IMG/VR virus record: IMGVR_UViG_3300025721_000041
Coordinates: 1-29,639 of that record
Reading direction: 5' to 3' (one strand)
DNA length: 29,639 bases
Source: a virus
Shown piece after piece: positions 21,798 through 29,639 of the stretch. Below the pieces are notes generated by a model. That model was not told the DNA's origin and searched no databases. It saw only the letters and a program-made list of their open reading frames with translations. The position numbers and the translations under genes were made by a program. Position 1 is the stretch's first letter; each line of letters begins with the position of its first letter.

Positions 21798-24146
21798 TTA
21801 GCCAAGAAAATTACCAACTTCTAAGTTTATTCCACGCCAGCTTCTTAACCCGTTTTGACGATACTCTTTGACCTCTGGATGGATCGCTTGCAACCTTGTA
21901 TTGAATTTCCCTTGGCTCAGTGGGTAATTTCCCCACTGACTACAAAAGTTCCGGTAGGCATCGTAGATTACTTGTTTTCCTGTCATTTCACCATCATTAA
22001 AGCTGCAATTCTCATCCAAGAAGTGGGCCGCCGTGTCGCTTCGGTTACGGTATTCAAGCAAGCTCGCTGTGACTGTTTCTGACTCTGTGAATTTCCCCTG
22101 CTTTTGCAGGCGTTGCATCCCTTGGAGCGCCCGCAGGAGTAGACCGCTTAAGCCTTCGGGTGTAAAGAGGCTCTGTCTCAATTTCCTGTTCGTGAACTTA
22201 GTGGGAAAGGGGATCATGAGTAGTTTACGATGGAAGCCCTCCGTGTTGTCTTTGCTCGTGGGTGGCTCATTGGCACTGTAGATCAGCTTGGCACGGTTCC
22301 TGAAACTAAACGGATTTTTGTGTTTTTCTTCGGCTTGGATCATATCTCCAGAGGTAACCTCCTTGAATTGAGCCGTGCTTTCAATCGTTTTATTCGGAAT
22401 ATCCGCGTGGAGATTCGCCATTTTACCAAAAAGTTGAGCTGTCGCAAAGCGGTTTTCTGTTAAGGCTTGGAAGGATACATTCGCGACATTTTTATCCCCA
22501 AGCATGGCGGTGATCATAGCAATCAGTGTCCCCTTGCCGTTTCCCCCTTCGCCGTGCAACACGAGTGACTTTTCATAGCGCATTGTGGGAATAAGACAAT
22601 ACCCGGCATACTCTTCGACAACGGTTATGGCATCGGCGGGAACAACAGCTTTTAAGAACACATCAATCTCTGAACAATCCGCTTCCGGATCATAGGACGC
22701 TGAAAGTTGGACAATGGTTTTCAACTCCGGCGTATGGGGTTTTAGCTCCAGGGTTTCTAAATTGAGCAGCCCATTCAGCAGGTTTAACCAACTCCCTGTA
22801 TTCATGGCGTCTTCCGGGGTTACCCTGAAAACTGTATTTTTAATATACGCTAGGGCCTCTCGTAGCCGAGACATTGTGAATTCTGCCTCAAGGGCCGCCG
22901 TCGCCTCTTTGTGAAACACCCTTTCGTCCCTTATATAAACACCGTTTTCGTAAATATACAGGTCGTCGTTCATTATAAAAGCCCCATGCCCCTTCAAAAA
23001 CCACTCTGCCATATACGCCGATATGAATTTATCGTCTTTGAAAAAGAGTCGCTTAGAATCAACTTTTTCGCCACCAAAATCCGCCTCGATTGCTGCCATT
23101 CGTTCTAGGTTTAAGGTTTCCTGTACTAATACATCATCGACAACGAAATCCTGCATGGCTTTATAAGAGGGTCGCTTACTCGGAGGTGTGTTCTCTTCTA
23201 CCCCGTCATCCTGAGCACCAAACTTGTGGACACGTACCAAATCGAAGGCGTTAACTAGCTTTCCACTGATGGGATCTGTCCCATGGTGTGAGAACGCAAA
23301 CGTGTCATTGTCGTATAGTATCAATCCCCCGGAGGTTGAGCCACCAAGGAAGGTATACCTGCCTTCTATATCACAGGGAGAATATACGTCTCCAAGGAAC
23401 GTTTCCAGTGCTTCGATGATAGAATACGTGCGGCAAAAGGCCCCGATTAAGCCAGTTTTGGTTGTGGGATCGGTCTGTTTCTCTGCTGACTTTTTAATAA
23501 CACTTTGCTGCCTAGATGATACCGGCCAGCTTGAAGCATCTTTCCAATCCTCGTAGCTTCCCAAGACTTCATCAGGATTCATCCATGGTCCGTCAATGTA
23601 TTCGAACACATACTTTCCACCCGTGGAGGTTGAGGGCCAGTACATTAGCCTAGCTGCTGAATACGTAGTATCATCGAACATTTCAATGCCAAGGTCGCCT
23701 GCTACCTTACGAGCAATGGCTGTGTATTCCTCAGCCGTTACCACCCTCATCAGTGGGATAACCAGCCTGAGCCTTGGGTTCTCTGGCGTGTACTTATGAG
23801 TGGAGTAAATGCAGCAAGCATAATCATAAAGCATGAAAATCTCATCCCAAACGTCAGGTTGAGCATAGTCCATATCGAGAGTGAGCAAAGAACGGTACTC
23901 CACAAAGCCATTTTTGCGTCGACCACCCTTTAGTTTACCGCCGACGAAACCTCCCACGTCTTTACGACCATCCTGTTCGTCTTTGGACATCTTTCGGTAC
24001 TCTTCCTGAGTTTCCGAAGTTTTCTGTGTGACTTCAACTGTTTCTAAAAACTGAGACCACTGCAACTCTTTGTTTGTCCATTTTTTCTCTTTACGTGAAT
24101 TGCCAGTAGCTATGGCAATAGGCCCATCATGCGTTAATTGATCCAT
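21798..24146 (-). CDS. Primase / SF3 helicase (VirE/D5 type)
   Basis: This is a large replication protein. Residues are counted from the ATG at 24146. The N-terminal part shows primase-polymerase-like signatures: LLTLDMD (about residues 87-93), STHKY with an S-x-H motif (about 115-119), and PRLRLVIPL. The C-terminal part is a superfamily 3 helicase with Walker A GEGGNGKGT (about 532-540), then ANLHADIPN (B-type motif region) and KLIYSANEPP (sensor-like motif C). It should prime and unwind phage DNA. The frame is open back to 24188, but GGGAGGT lies eight bases before the ATG at 24146, whereas the 24188 ATG has no good site. I therefore prefer the 782-residue form. Confidence 0.9.
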   Translation of the reverse strand: MDQLTHDGPIAIATGNSRKEKKWTNKELQWSQFLETVEVTQKTSETQEEYRKMSKDEQDGRKDVGGFVGGKLKGGRRKNGFVEYRSLLTLDMDYAQPDVWDEIFMLYDYACCIYSTHKYTPENPRLRLVIPLMRVVTAEEYTAIARKVAGDLGIEMFDDTTYSAARLMYWPSTSTGGKYVFEYIDGPWMNPDEVLGSYEDWKDASSWPVSSRQQSVIKKSAEKQTDPTTKTGLIGAFCRTYSIIEALETFLGDVYSPCDIEGRYTFLGGSTSGGLILYDNDTFAFSHHGTDPISGKLVNAFDLVRVHKFGAQDDGVEENTPPSKRPSYKAMQDFVVDDVLVQETLNLERMAAIEADFGGEKVDSKRLFFKDDKFISAYMAEWFLKGHGAFIMNDDLYIYENGVYIRDERVFHKEATAALEAEFTMSRLREALAYIKNTVFRVTPEDAMNTGSWLNLLNGLLNLETLELKPHTPELKTIVQLSASYDPEADCSEIDVFLKAVVPADAITVVEEYAGYCLIPTMRYEKSLVLHGEGGNGKGTLIAMITAMLGDKNVANVSFQALTENRFATAQLFGKMANLHADIPNKTIESTAQFKEVTSGDMIQAEEKHKNPFSFRNRAKLIYSANEPPTSKDNTEGFHRKLLMIPFPTKFTNRKLRQSLFTPEGLSGLLLRALQGMQRLQKQGKFTESETVTASLLEYRNRSDTAAHFLDENCSFNDGEMTGKQVIYDAYRNFCSQWGNYPLSQGKFNTRLQAIHPEVKEYRQNGLRSWRGINLEVGNFLG

Positions 24147-24190
24147 CTTAAGTTGACCTCCCGTTATTTTGGCCTCGCCTTTCCCCATTT

Positions 24191-24328
24191 TTACTTCATC
24201 ACCAGTCTTGCTTCGCCTCGTATTCTAGCTACAGCATTAAGTGGGGTTAGATCACGATTGCCATAGGCATCCCGGTTGTCCAGTCTTTCCTCTTTCTTAA
24301 GTTCTCTCTGCTTTTTTCGGTTTCGCAT
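24191..24328 (-). CDS. 45-aa basic phage protein
   Basis: This small gene encodes a highly charged protein with the sequence elements RKKQRELKKEERLD and then DAYGNRDLTPLNAVARI. The second part resembles small proteins I associate with replication modules of Firmicutes siphophages (D-A-Y-G-x-x-D-x-T-P-x-N-A). The start is supported by a strong AAAGGGGGATG ribosome binding site region six to ten bases upstream. It is too short for standard length cut-offs. It lies between the DNA polymerase and the primase-helicase, and its stop is 2 bases before a possible upstream start of the primase. Function is unknown; a nucleic-acid or replisome accessory role is only suggested by charge and position. 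Confidence 0.7.
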   Translation of the reverse strand: MRNRKKQRELKKEERLDNRDAYGNRDLTPLNAVARIRGEARLVMK

Positions 24329-24356
24329 AATTCATCCCCCTTTTTCGCATGACAAA

Positions 24357-24373
24357 CACACTCTCCCAGTGTG
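24357..24373 (-). other. Intergenic stem-loop
   Basis: CACACT and AGTGTG flank a GGGAG loop, forming a perfect 6-bp hairpin between the polymerase stop and the 45-aa gene. A short TTTG follows on the minus strand, too weak for a confident terminator. It may influence mRNA stability or translation of the small gene. Confidence 0.35.
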
Positions 24374-24401
24374 GAAATAGTCGTACTAACGTCACACTCG
24401 T

Positions 24402-26348
24402 CTAATCCTTTTTATAAAATTCAGCTTCAAATCCAGCTGCTCGCAATGGCAAGCCCTCTGCCCAACTTATCGGCTGACCCATTATGTCGCACACTTCTTC
24501 TAGTGACCCCTTACCCACTTGTGATGTGATAACCAACTCGTCATGGACGTGCATTGCAATCTTGTAACCAGCTTTATCGACCCGCATCATGGCATCGGCA
24601 AGGCAATCGCGAGCTACAGCTTGGGTAATATTTTCAACCAATTTTGGCCCATAGGTCTCAATCCGACACCACTGTTTCTTCTCGCCAATGCCCTCATAAG
24701 TGAGTCCGTCACGTCCAAACTTATTAAGCCTAATTTTGGGTTTAATATACGAGAGCTTCCGGCCCGAAGGTAGAGTGATAAATAATATACCGCTTGTGCA
24801 TTGAAATTTTAGTTTATCGACGGTTTGAGGTATTCTGTCCTTTACGGTTTTGAGTGCGGCTTTGTCTACATCCCACCAAAAGCGTGTTATATTGGGGTTC
24901 GAGGATCTCCAAGTGTTAACGAGTGGTTTCAACTCATCCTCTGATAGGCCCATGGTCAAGGCTCCCATCGCGGTTAAAGCACCGACACTACCCCCGTAGC
25001 CAAGGGCCAATTCACTTATTTTTCCTTTTTGCCGTAGCTCGTACTCTGGATTGCCTTTGACAATGCGCTCCAAGGGCACTTTAAACATGTGACTTGCCGA
25101 AGCTTCATAAATCTTCCCGTGAGTCTCAAAGACTTCCATGCGCCAGGCTTCCCCTGCCATCCAAGCGATGACCCTGGCTTCAATGGCTGAGAAGTCGGCT
25201 ACGATAATTCGATAGCCCTTTGGTGGAATAAAGGCTGTTCTGATGAGTTCAGACAGCACACCGGGCACACTCTCATACAGCATTCCCAAAAGATCATAGT
25301 CTCCGGACTTAACAATACCCCGCGCCAGTTCCAAGTCCTGCAAGTGGTTTTGTGGGAGGTTTTGGACTTGTACTAATCTTCCTGCCCACCGGCCTGTCCT
25401 ATTCGCGCCATAAAACTGCAATAGTCCACGAACATGGTTGTCCACGCAGATGGCTCTTTGGATCGCGTCGTATTTCTTGATGGAGGTTTTAGCCATTTCT
25501 TGCCGTAGCTGAAGTAGCCTTTGGATCGCACCTTCCGTGACACTCGCTAAGTCAGCCACGACCTTTTTGGATAAGCTCTCCACTTCAAGCCCGTTACCTA
25601 ATAGCCATTCTTTGAGCTGGGCCACACTATTGGGATTGTCCAGCCCGGTCAGTTCCTTAGCTTCTTCGAAAATACCCGTTCTGTAACGTTTATCACACCG
25701 AATGGCGTTTTTTACAAGTATGGTATCCACCAAAATCCCTCGATCATTAATCTGTTGGTCAAGTACCCAAAGTATCTGTTCGTTGTCGGTTATAGGGTAT
25801 TTCTCAAGTTTCTTTCGTATGGACTGCTCAACCTCAACATCTCTTTTGCAATAATCCTTAAAGGTTGTCCACTTCTCTGGTGCATGACTTGGCAGGTTGT
25901 GAGTTCTCTCTCCATTAGTCTTTGTAGGCTTACAAGGGATTGAGAAGTACCGGATCAGTGCCATTCCTTCGCCCATTTTCTGCTCTTCTAACTCAAGAAC
26001 CCTAGCTACCCCTGCCAGATTGAGCGGAAGCCCTAACTCTGCCGCCTGTACCGCTGTGCAGCGCCAGGCTTTGGCTGAGAGTGGCCGCTTTAAATAGACT
26101 GAGAGGCAAGTACGTTCAAAATTTGCGTTAAAGGCGGTCTTTATAATGCTCTCATCGGTTAAAGCCTTTAATATTTCCTGTGGCAGCTTCTCACCATTCG
26201 CCATATCCACTATCTGGACCGCCTCACCATCATAGGCATAAGCGAACAGTAAAATTTCAAAATCAGGGGCAGAGGTGTACGCATACACCCCCGCTTTTTT
26301 TAATTCCACACTGGAGTAGGTTTCTATATCGATGCCTAACGTTTTCAC
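24402..26348 (-). CDS. Family A (Pol I-type) phage DNA polymerase
   Basis: This 648-residue protein has a 3'-5' exonuclease domain and a family A polymerase domain. Exo I is GIDIETYS (D7, E9), Exo II is AFNANFERT and Exo III is YCKRDVEVE (D170). In the polymerase part, motif A is VADFSAIEAR (D385), motif B is RQKGKISELALGYGGS (residues 439-454) and motif C is MHVHDELV (D603, E604). All key acidic residues are present, so it should be active. There is no 5' nuclease domain, which is normal for phage enzymes of this size. The start is a GTG in a four-base overlap with the DUF2815 gene. It would be the main replicase, working with the primase-helicase encoded downstream. Confidence 0.95.
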   Translation of the reverse strand: MKTLGIDIETYSSVELKKAGVYAYTSAPDFEILLFAYAYDGEAVQIVDMANGEKLPQEILKALTDESIIKTAFNANFERTCLSVYLKRPLSAKAWRCTAVQAAELGLPLNLAGVARVLELEEQKMGEGMALIRYFSIPCKPTKTNGERTHNLPSHAPEKWTTFKDYCKRDVEVEQSIRKKLEKYPITDNEQILWVLDQQINDRGILVDTILVKNAIRCDKRYRTGIFEEAKELTGLDNPNSVAQLKEWLLGNGLEVESLSKKVVADLASVTEGAIQRLLQLRQEMAKTSIKKYDAIQRAICVDNHVRGLLQFYGANRTGRWAGRLVQVQNLPQNHLQDLELARGIVKSGDYDLLGMLYESVPGVLSELIRTAFIPPKGYRIIVADFSAIEARVIAWMAGEAWRMEVFETHGKIYEASASHMFKVPLERIVKGNPEYELRQKGKISELALGYGGSVGALTAMGALTMGLSEDELKPLVNTWRSSNPNITRFWWDVDKAALKTVKDRIPQTVDKLKFQCTSGILFITLPSGRKLSYIKPKIRLNKFGRDGLTYEGIGEKKQWCRIETYGPKLVENITQAVARDCLADAMMRVDKAGYKIAMHVHDELVITSQVGKGSLEEVCDIMGQPISWAEGLPLRAAGFEAEFYKKD

Positions 26349-26890
26349 GACAAAAAGTCGTCATCGTCATAGGCTTCAAAATCGTCCTCAGCTCTGCTGC
26401 GTCCTCCCAGCGATTCTCCGTCGGCTAATTTTTGCAAGTTTTGTAGGCCACAGGCAATGCCCCGATTGCCATTGGTGTTGAATGGATAGAATGTAATGCT
26501 CGCCCGGCCATAGCAGCCGCTGTAGACCTCCGTACTATCAAGGATGGGCTGGACGTTTTTGTCCACAATGTTTGGCTTTGTGGCACTGTTGGCATTTACA
26601 AAATAACAGTTTTCATAGTTCTCGTCATCAGAGCGGTCAATATCTCCGTCGCGGAGAGGGCGTTTAAATCCAGCGCCGCTTATGAACTTTGCCCCATGCT
26701 TTGCAATTCCTACTTTTTCGGCTTCTTTGATAGCCGCATTTATCTTGGCCAGGGTTTCTTTATCCGTCTTAGAGATTACGAGACTGACTGAGTATTTTTC
26801 GTCTCCCCCATTAATGCTCTTTGGTGCCCATATGTTACAAAATGAGAATCTTACTTTGCCAGTGATAACCTTTGTTGTTTCGTTCGCCAT
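26345..26890 (-). CDS. DUF2815 single-strand-DNA-binding-like protein
   Basis: This 181-residue protein is of the DUF2815 family, which in Firmicutes phages accompanies DUF2800 and a family A polymerase. The beginning (KVITGKVRFSFCNIWAPKS) and GKYSVSLVI-like strand (here EKYSVSLVISK) suggest an OB-fold. The tail is very acidic (EAYDDDDFLS), as in bacterial SSB proteins, where such tails recruit partner enzymes. I infer that it coats single-stranded DNA for the phage polymerase and nuclease. Its TGA overlaps the GTG of the polymerase gene by four bases (GTGA), so the two are probably translated in a coupled way. Confidence 0.88.
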   Translation of the reverse strand: MANETTKVITGKVRFSFCNIWAPKSINGGDEKYSVSLVISKTDKETLAKINAAIKEAEKVGIAKHGAKFISGAGFKRPLRDGDIDRSDDENYENCYFVNANSATKPNIVDKNVQPILDSTEVYSGCYGRASITFYPFNTNGNRGIACGLQNLQKLADGESLGGRSRAEDDFEAYDDDDFLS

Positions 26891-26997
26891 TTTTTTACTA
26901 CCCCTTTATGATTTTATTACGATGTGGACTGAGGTCTTTGAATCCCTTATAACCCCTAACCAGATTCCTTTTGTTATAAAGTTGCAAACACTCCATA

Positions 26998-28140
26998 TTA
27001 AATGGCATATGCAAAATCACTTCTTGCTGAATCCAGTGGATTCCACTCATCATGCTTGTCGGTCTCAACTACCAGCGAGGGTTTGCTCGGAGGTGCAATA
27101 CATAAACCTCCCAGTAGTTTCCTAAACTGTTGCTTGCCAAGAAGCTGCGTCATAGCTGTTATGCCGAGAAGATTCTTGGTATATATCTGCGTCTCGTCAT
27201 AGTCGCCAGTTGCCAACACCAGCTCTGCAATCTTGGCTTCATTCGTATATTTTCTCCGACTCGTCCCCTCGGTCAATTTGTATCCCGGCCATTTTTTCCG
27301 TCCAGCCATTGCTTCTTTTTCTGCGTATTCCCAGACATCCTTTGCCCAAACTTTGAGCTCATTCGCTTGCGCCAGAACCCCGGTCATCTCGTCATCCGTT
27401 AGCAAGTCAGGCAGTTTAAAGTCTAGTTTAGCTAGTTCTAAATTGGAATTGGCTCGTTCTCTGCATTGACTCCTTGCCCGGCAAAAGCGGCAATGTTCAC
27501 CTGCTATAAATTCGCCTTCACCCTTAAAGGCCAGCTCGGCCTTGGGTATTAACACTGTTTCTGCCCATTGTATAAGCTCGTCCACCGTCAGCTCAAAGGT
27601 AGATATACTGTCGAGCCTGGGTTGGCAGATCGTCATTCGTACTGTTTCTATGTCATACAAGAGGTCAAATAAATCCAAAGCACCCAACGCATAGAGCATC
27701 ATTTGGGTATTGTGTTCAGCTGACACCCTGACCCCTTTGCCATATTTAAGATCCACAACATCGAGAATGCCATCGGACACAATAACGAGATCGCCGGTTC
27801 CGAATCCATCCTTGGCATAGTGCGAGTAGTCTAGCCGCTGTTCAACGAGTGCTAAGGAATCACTTGACCTTGTTTTGGCCTCAGCTATCAGTTCGCAGGC
27901 GTAGCCAACATAAGCATCCGTGTAGAACTCTAGCTCCTGCGAGTCGTACTCACTGGTCAGTTTTTTTGTTTTGATTTTGAGAAACTTGCGAAGTTTATGC
28001 TCGGCTAAAGTGTGTGCGGCTGTTCCTTCCTCCGCAAAGGTGCTGGTTGTGTTTTCAAAATTTTCCTCAAGTCTGATAGCTGGCGTACAGTTCAACCATT
28101 TGTGAGAGCTAGAGGCTGACAGCTTTGCATGGTCGGCCAT
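26998..28140 (-). CDS. DUF2800 RecB-like PD-(D/E)XK nuclease
   Basis: This is a 380-residue member of the DUF2800 family, related to RecB/Cas4/AddB-type nucleases. EGTAAH lies near residue 39. The catalytic core is GFGTGDLVIV with D117 and VVDLKYGKG with D130 and K132. An iron-sulfur cluster is suggested by C18 near the N-terminus plus C217, C220 and C226 near HCRFCRARSQC, the spacing used by AddB-type nucleases. It probably processes DNA ends during phage replication or recombination, together with the single-strand-binding-like protein encoded next. Its start overlaps the stop of the preceding gene (TAATG). About 107 bases without a gene separate it from the DUF2815 gene upstream in the window. 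Confidence 0.9.
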   Translation of the reverse strand: MADHAKLSASSSHKWLNCTPAIRLEENFENTTSTFAEEGTAAHTLAEHKLRKFLKIKTKKLTSEYDSQELEFYTDAYVGYACELIAEAKTRSSDSLALVEQRLDYSHYAKDGFGTGDLVIVSDGILDVVDLKYGKGVRVSAEHNTQMMLYALGALDLFDLLYDIETVRMTICQPRLDSISTFELTVDELIQWAETVLIPKAELAFKGEGEFIAGEHCRFCRARSQCRERANSNLELAKLDFKLPDLLTDDEMTGVLAQANELKVWAKDVWEYAEKEAMAGRKKWPGYKLTEGTSRRKYTNEAKIAELVLATGDYDETQIYTKNLLGITAMTQLLGKQQFRKLLGGLCIAPPSKPSLVVETDKHDEWNPLDSARSDFAYAI

Positions 28141-28490
28141 TAAAGTTCCTCTGCTTCTTTTAACAAGTCTGTGAATTTTGCGGGATCGACAGAGGTCAGC
28201 TTTGTTGCGCCATACTTCTTGAAAAGCTCCTGAATTGCAGCTTTTTTGCCCGCTTGTGATTTGGCTGTGAGTACTGCTCGAACTTGCTCAAGGGTTACGG
28301 ATTTCTCCACTGTTTCGGGTTTCTTGATTTCTTCGGGTTGCTCAGGTGCGATGGATGGATCGTTTACCTCGCCAGACTCGTCAACCGTGACCTGAACAGC
28401 GCTTTGCTTGTTTTCCAATGCCTCCGCCAGCCTTGTCAGAGCCGCGATTAAATCCTCAGCGTATTTTATTGTGATTTCCAGTTTACTCAT
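28140..28490 (-). CDS. Phage protein with acidic linker, unknown function
   Basis: This 116-residue protein has three parts. Residues 1-35 are a predicted helix (SKLEITIKYAEDLIAALTR), residues 36-70 an acidic, Pro/Glu-rich linker, and residues 70-116 a helical domain containing VRAVLTAKSQAGKKAAIQ and LFKKYGATKLTSVDP. The C-terminal part looks like a small helical domain that I have seen in prophage proteins placed beside DUF2800 genes. No catalytic motif is visible. Its stop overlaps the next start in a TAATG junction, so translation is probably coupled to the DUF2800 nuclease. The ribosome binding site is GAGGGG. A role as a partner of the recombination/replication proteins is an inference from position. 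Confidence 0.7.
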   Translation of the reverse strand: MSKLEITIKYAEDLIAALTRLAEALENKQSAVQVTVDESGEVNDPSIAPEQPEEIKKPETVEKSVTLEQVRAVLTAKSQAGKKAAIQELFKKYGATKLTSVDPAKFTDLLKEAEEL

Positions 28491-28554
28491 TGACTTGCCC
28501 CTCTTCCAAATAGATTAATATAATAGGCCACATCGTCTCTTTGATCGAATACTT

Positions 28555-28899
28555 CTAGATCATCACTCCTGTTAAGTTTTCTCGCCTAACGCATCGGTCG
28601 CTGTAGTATTGAATTGGTATACCGAGTCGCTCTGCTGCTTCTATTTCGCCCTGCATTCCTTTAGAAATCTTAGAACCGAAAACCCAGAGTTCAGCACAGC
28701 GGTACATAATATCTAGGCCCATTTGCATTCCTAGCTGACGTTCTTCCAAAATTTCTTCGTCTAGAAACTGAGTGAAGATCACATGAGGTGCGATAGGAAT
28801 AACCCCCAGGGTTGCTGCAAATCGGCAATAACCATTCGCTCTGCTTATATTCCTTTCGATGTCGCCCCCTAGTGGAGAACATATATAGACTAATTTAAT
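28555..28899 (-). CDS. DUF4406 family protein (ATT start proposed)
   Basis: The protein resembles DUF4406 phage proteins, which have a nucleoside 2-deoxyribosyltransferase-like Rossmann fold. The family signature is clear: KLVYICSPLGGDIERN at the N-terminus, then APHVIFTQFLD, then CAELWVFGSKISKGMQGEIE. A role in nucleotide or nucleoside handling is an inference from the fold. The start is unusual. The open frame reaches back to a TTG at 28944 without a good ribosome binding site, whereas the strong GGGAGGTG at 28913-28906 sits right before ATT at 28899, exactly where family members begin (M-K-L-V-Y-I). No in-frame ATG exists there. A GTG at 28908 lies inside the ribosome binding site and is unlikely. 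The ATT form is 114 residues, the TTG form 129. Confidence 0.75.
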   Translation of the reverse strand: MKLVYICSPLGGDIERNISRANGYCRFAATLGVIPIAPHVIFTQFLDEEILEERQLGMQMGLDIMYRCAELWVFGSKISKGMQGEIEAAERLGIPIQYYSDRCVRRENLTGVMI

Positions 28900-28967
28900 T
28901 AGGTTCACCTCCCTTTTGGTTTTGAGATAGGTTTCATTCGTCAATCAGCACTTAATTACGTCTGCGT

Positions 28968-29156
28968 TTAATCGCATGGCCGCTCACCTATGTTGCTTGT
29001 TCCCGCTTCTACCTGTTCCTTGAGGATTGGACTAAAAAGTTCATCCAGCCCCTTCAGTGCTGCTTTCCTTTTGGCTTCTTTACTTACAGACTTCCTTTCT
29101 GTAATTACTACATTTGTAGGCTTTTCGCTGGAAATTGTAATTCTTATGGTTTGCAT
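28968..29156 (-). CDS. Small phage protein, unknown function
   Basis: This is a 62-residue protein that I do not recognise. It starts with a short beta-like stretch (MQTIRITISSEKPTNVVIT), then a lysine-rich segment with KEAKRKAALKGLDELF, and ends with a Cys-Asp pair. The start is supported by AAGGGGG seven bases before the ATG. It sits between the sigma-like gene and the DUF4406 gene in the same direction with short spacing, so it is probably cotranscribed with them. There is no signal peptide or membrane segment. Its codons and ribosome binding site look like those of its neighbours, so I take it as real. Confidence 0.6.
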   Translation of the reverse strand: MQTIRITISSEKPTNVVITERKSVSKEAKRKAALKGLDELFSPILKEQVEAGTSNIGERPCD

Positions 29157-29182
29157 TTTATCGCCCCCTTCTTTGAGACTGT

Positions 29183-29217
29183 AAAAAACGCCTCTATATA
29201 TAAGTCATGGCAGAGAC
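29183..29217 (-). terminator. Weak terminator-like hairpin
   Basis: On the minus strand GTCTCT (29217-29212) can pair with AGAGGC (29195-29190) around a 16-nt loop, with one G-U pair. A run of six T follows at 29188-29183. It lies just after the sigma-like gene and before the next small gene. The large loop and short stem make it a weak candidate, perhaps partial termination. Confidence 0.3.
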
Positions 29218-29231
29218 CAAAAGGAAGCCCC

Positions 29232-29639
29232 CTAAAGCAAATTATTTTTTATTATTTTTCTGAGCCTTGCCTTAATCTTGTTAACACGATCCTGGATTGC
29301 CTTTGAAGACACTCCTTCTTCACGTGCAATGTCAGCCATTGTGCGTTCTTCATAGAACACCTTATGTACCAGCAGCTCCTGCTGCGGCTGGAGCATTGCG
29401 ATTGCACTATATAAAACCTCATTTTCAAGACTGCTAAAAACCTCGGCTTCAACGTTGACTGATAAATCCTCAAATTTTTCTTGCTTGTCATTACCATTGC
29501 TATATGACTTATGCCTGCGGGTTTCACTTTGGTCACTGTTGTAAATCTCCCTGTCAAGTTCAATAGATACCTCGCCGATATCGTTCGGAACTTCAACCTC
29601 TACAATCTCACCTGTTAAAAATTCGTACTTAATCTTCAT
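29232..29639 (-). CDS. Sigma-70 region-4-like phage protein
   Basis: This 135-residue protein has a C-terminal helix-turn-helix of the sigma-70 region 4 type (about residues 80-132, around ERTMADIAREEGVSSKAIQD) followed by a basic helix. The N-terminal half begins MKIKYEFLTGEIVEVEVP, a beginning I associate with small sigma-like proteins of Firmicutes prophages and conjugative elements. There is no region 2, so it cannot act as a normal complete sigma factor by itself; a DNA-binding regulator of phage transcription is the likely role. The ATG is the last codon in the window, so its ribosome binding site and promoter lie outside and an upstream extension cannot be excluded. It would be the most upstream gene of the early operon seen here. 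Confidence 0.75.
   Translation of the reverse strand: MKIKYEFLTGEIVEVEVPNDIGEVSIELDREIYNSDQSETRRHKSYSNGNDKQEKFEDLSVNVEAEVFSSLENEVLYSAIAMLQPQQELLVHKVFYEERTMADIAREEGVSSKAIQDRVNKIKARLRKIIKNNLL

Noticed and set aside
1-29639. tRNA genes, insertion sequences, integrase or attachment sites
   Set aside because: I found no cloverleaf-like sequence, transposase, recombinase or flanking direct repeats in the window.

Overview
The window is a contiguous piece of a tailed-phage genome, most likely an integrated prophage or a free siphovirus of a Gram-positive, low-to-moderate-GC host. The gene families and their order, together with strong GGAGG-type ribosome binding sites throughout, point to Clostridia or a related Firmicutes group; the species cannot be told from the sequence. 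Every gene I can support is on the minus strand, so the biology reads from 29639 down to 1. The lysogeny, integration and lysis genes are not in the window and the last gene is cut by the left edge.

Early/replication region (29639 to about 18756): a small sigma-70 region-4-like protein, two short phage proteins, a DUF4406 protein that seems to use an ATT start, a 116-aa protein of unknown role, a DUF2800 RecB-like nuclease, a DUF2815 single-strand-binding-like protein, a family A DNA polymerase, an unlisted 45-aa gene, a primase/SF3-helicase (VirE/D5 type), a VRR-NUC nuclease, a SNF2 helicase, two small nucleotide-metabolism-like proteins, and an ArpU-like regulator. Between the primase and the VRR-NUC gene lies a 307-bp non-coding stretch with octamer repeats, an inverted repeat and a 24-nt alternating purine-pyrimidine tract.

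Switch region (18765 to 18540): three tandem 11-bp repeats overlap the end of the regulator gene and the -35 box of a good promoter with an extended -10. An intrinsic terminator follows about 15 nt after the expected transcription start, and then two related small hairpins. This looks like the control point for the late operon.

Middle/packaging region (18541 to 13240): a Cys-rich mini-protein, a protein of the prophage family usually labelled 'virulence-related', a small cassette bounded by two look-alike hairpins, an orphan ParB-methyltransferase fusion, an HNH endonuclease, a probable cos region, and the P27-type small and HK97-type large terminase subunits.

Morphogenesis region (13224 to 1): portal, ClpP-like prohead protease, major capsid protein, a possible capsid accessory protein, the connector, head-closure, gp10-like and tail-terminator series, a phi13-type major tail protein with a C-terminal Ig-like domain, tail-assembly chaperones joined by a -1 frameshift, tape measure, Dit, and a long tail-associated/receptor-binding protein. 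That last protein carries 14-residue Ala/Thr/Gln repeats and a duplicated module of about 242 residues. Several terminator-like hairpins sit between structural genes and may set relative protein amounts. The most unusual non-coding structures are the switch region and the element beside the primase gene.
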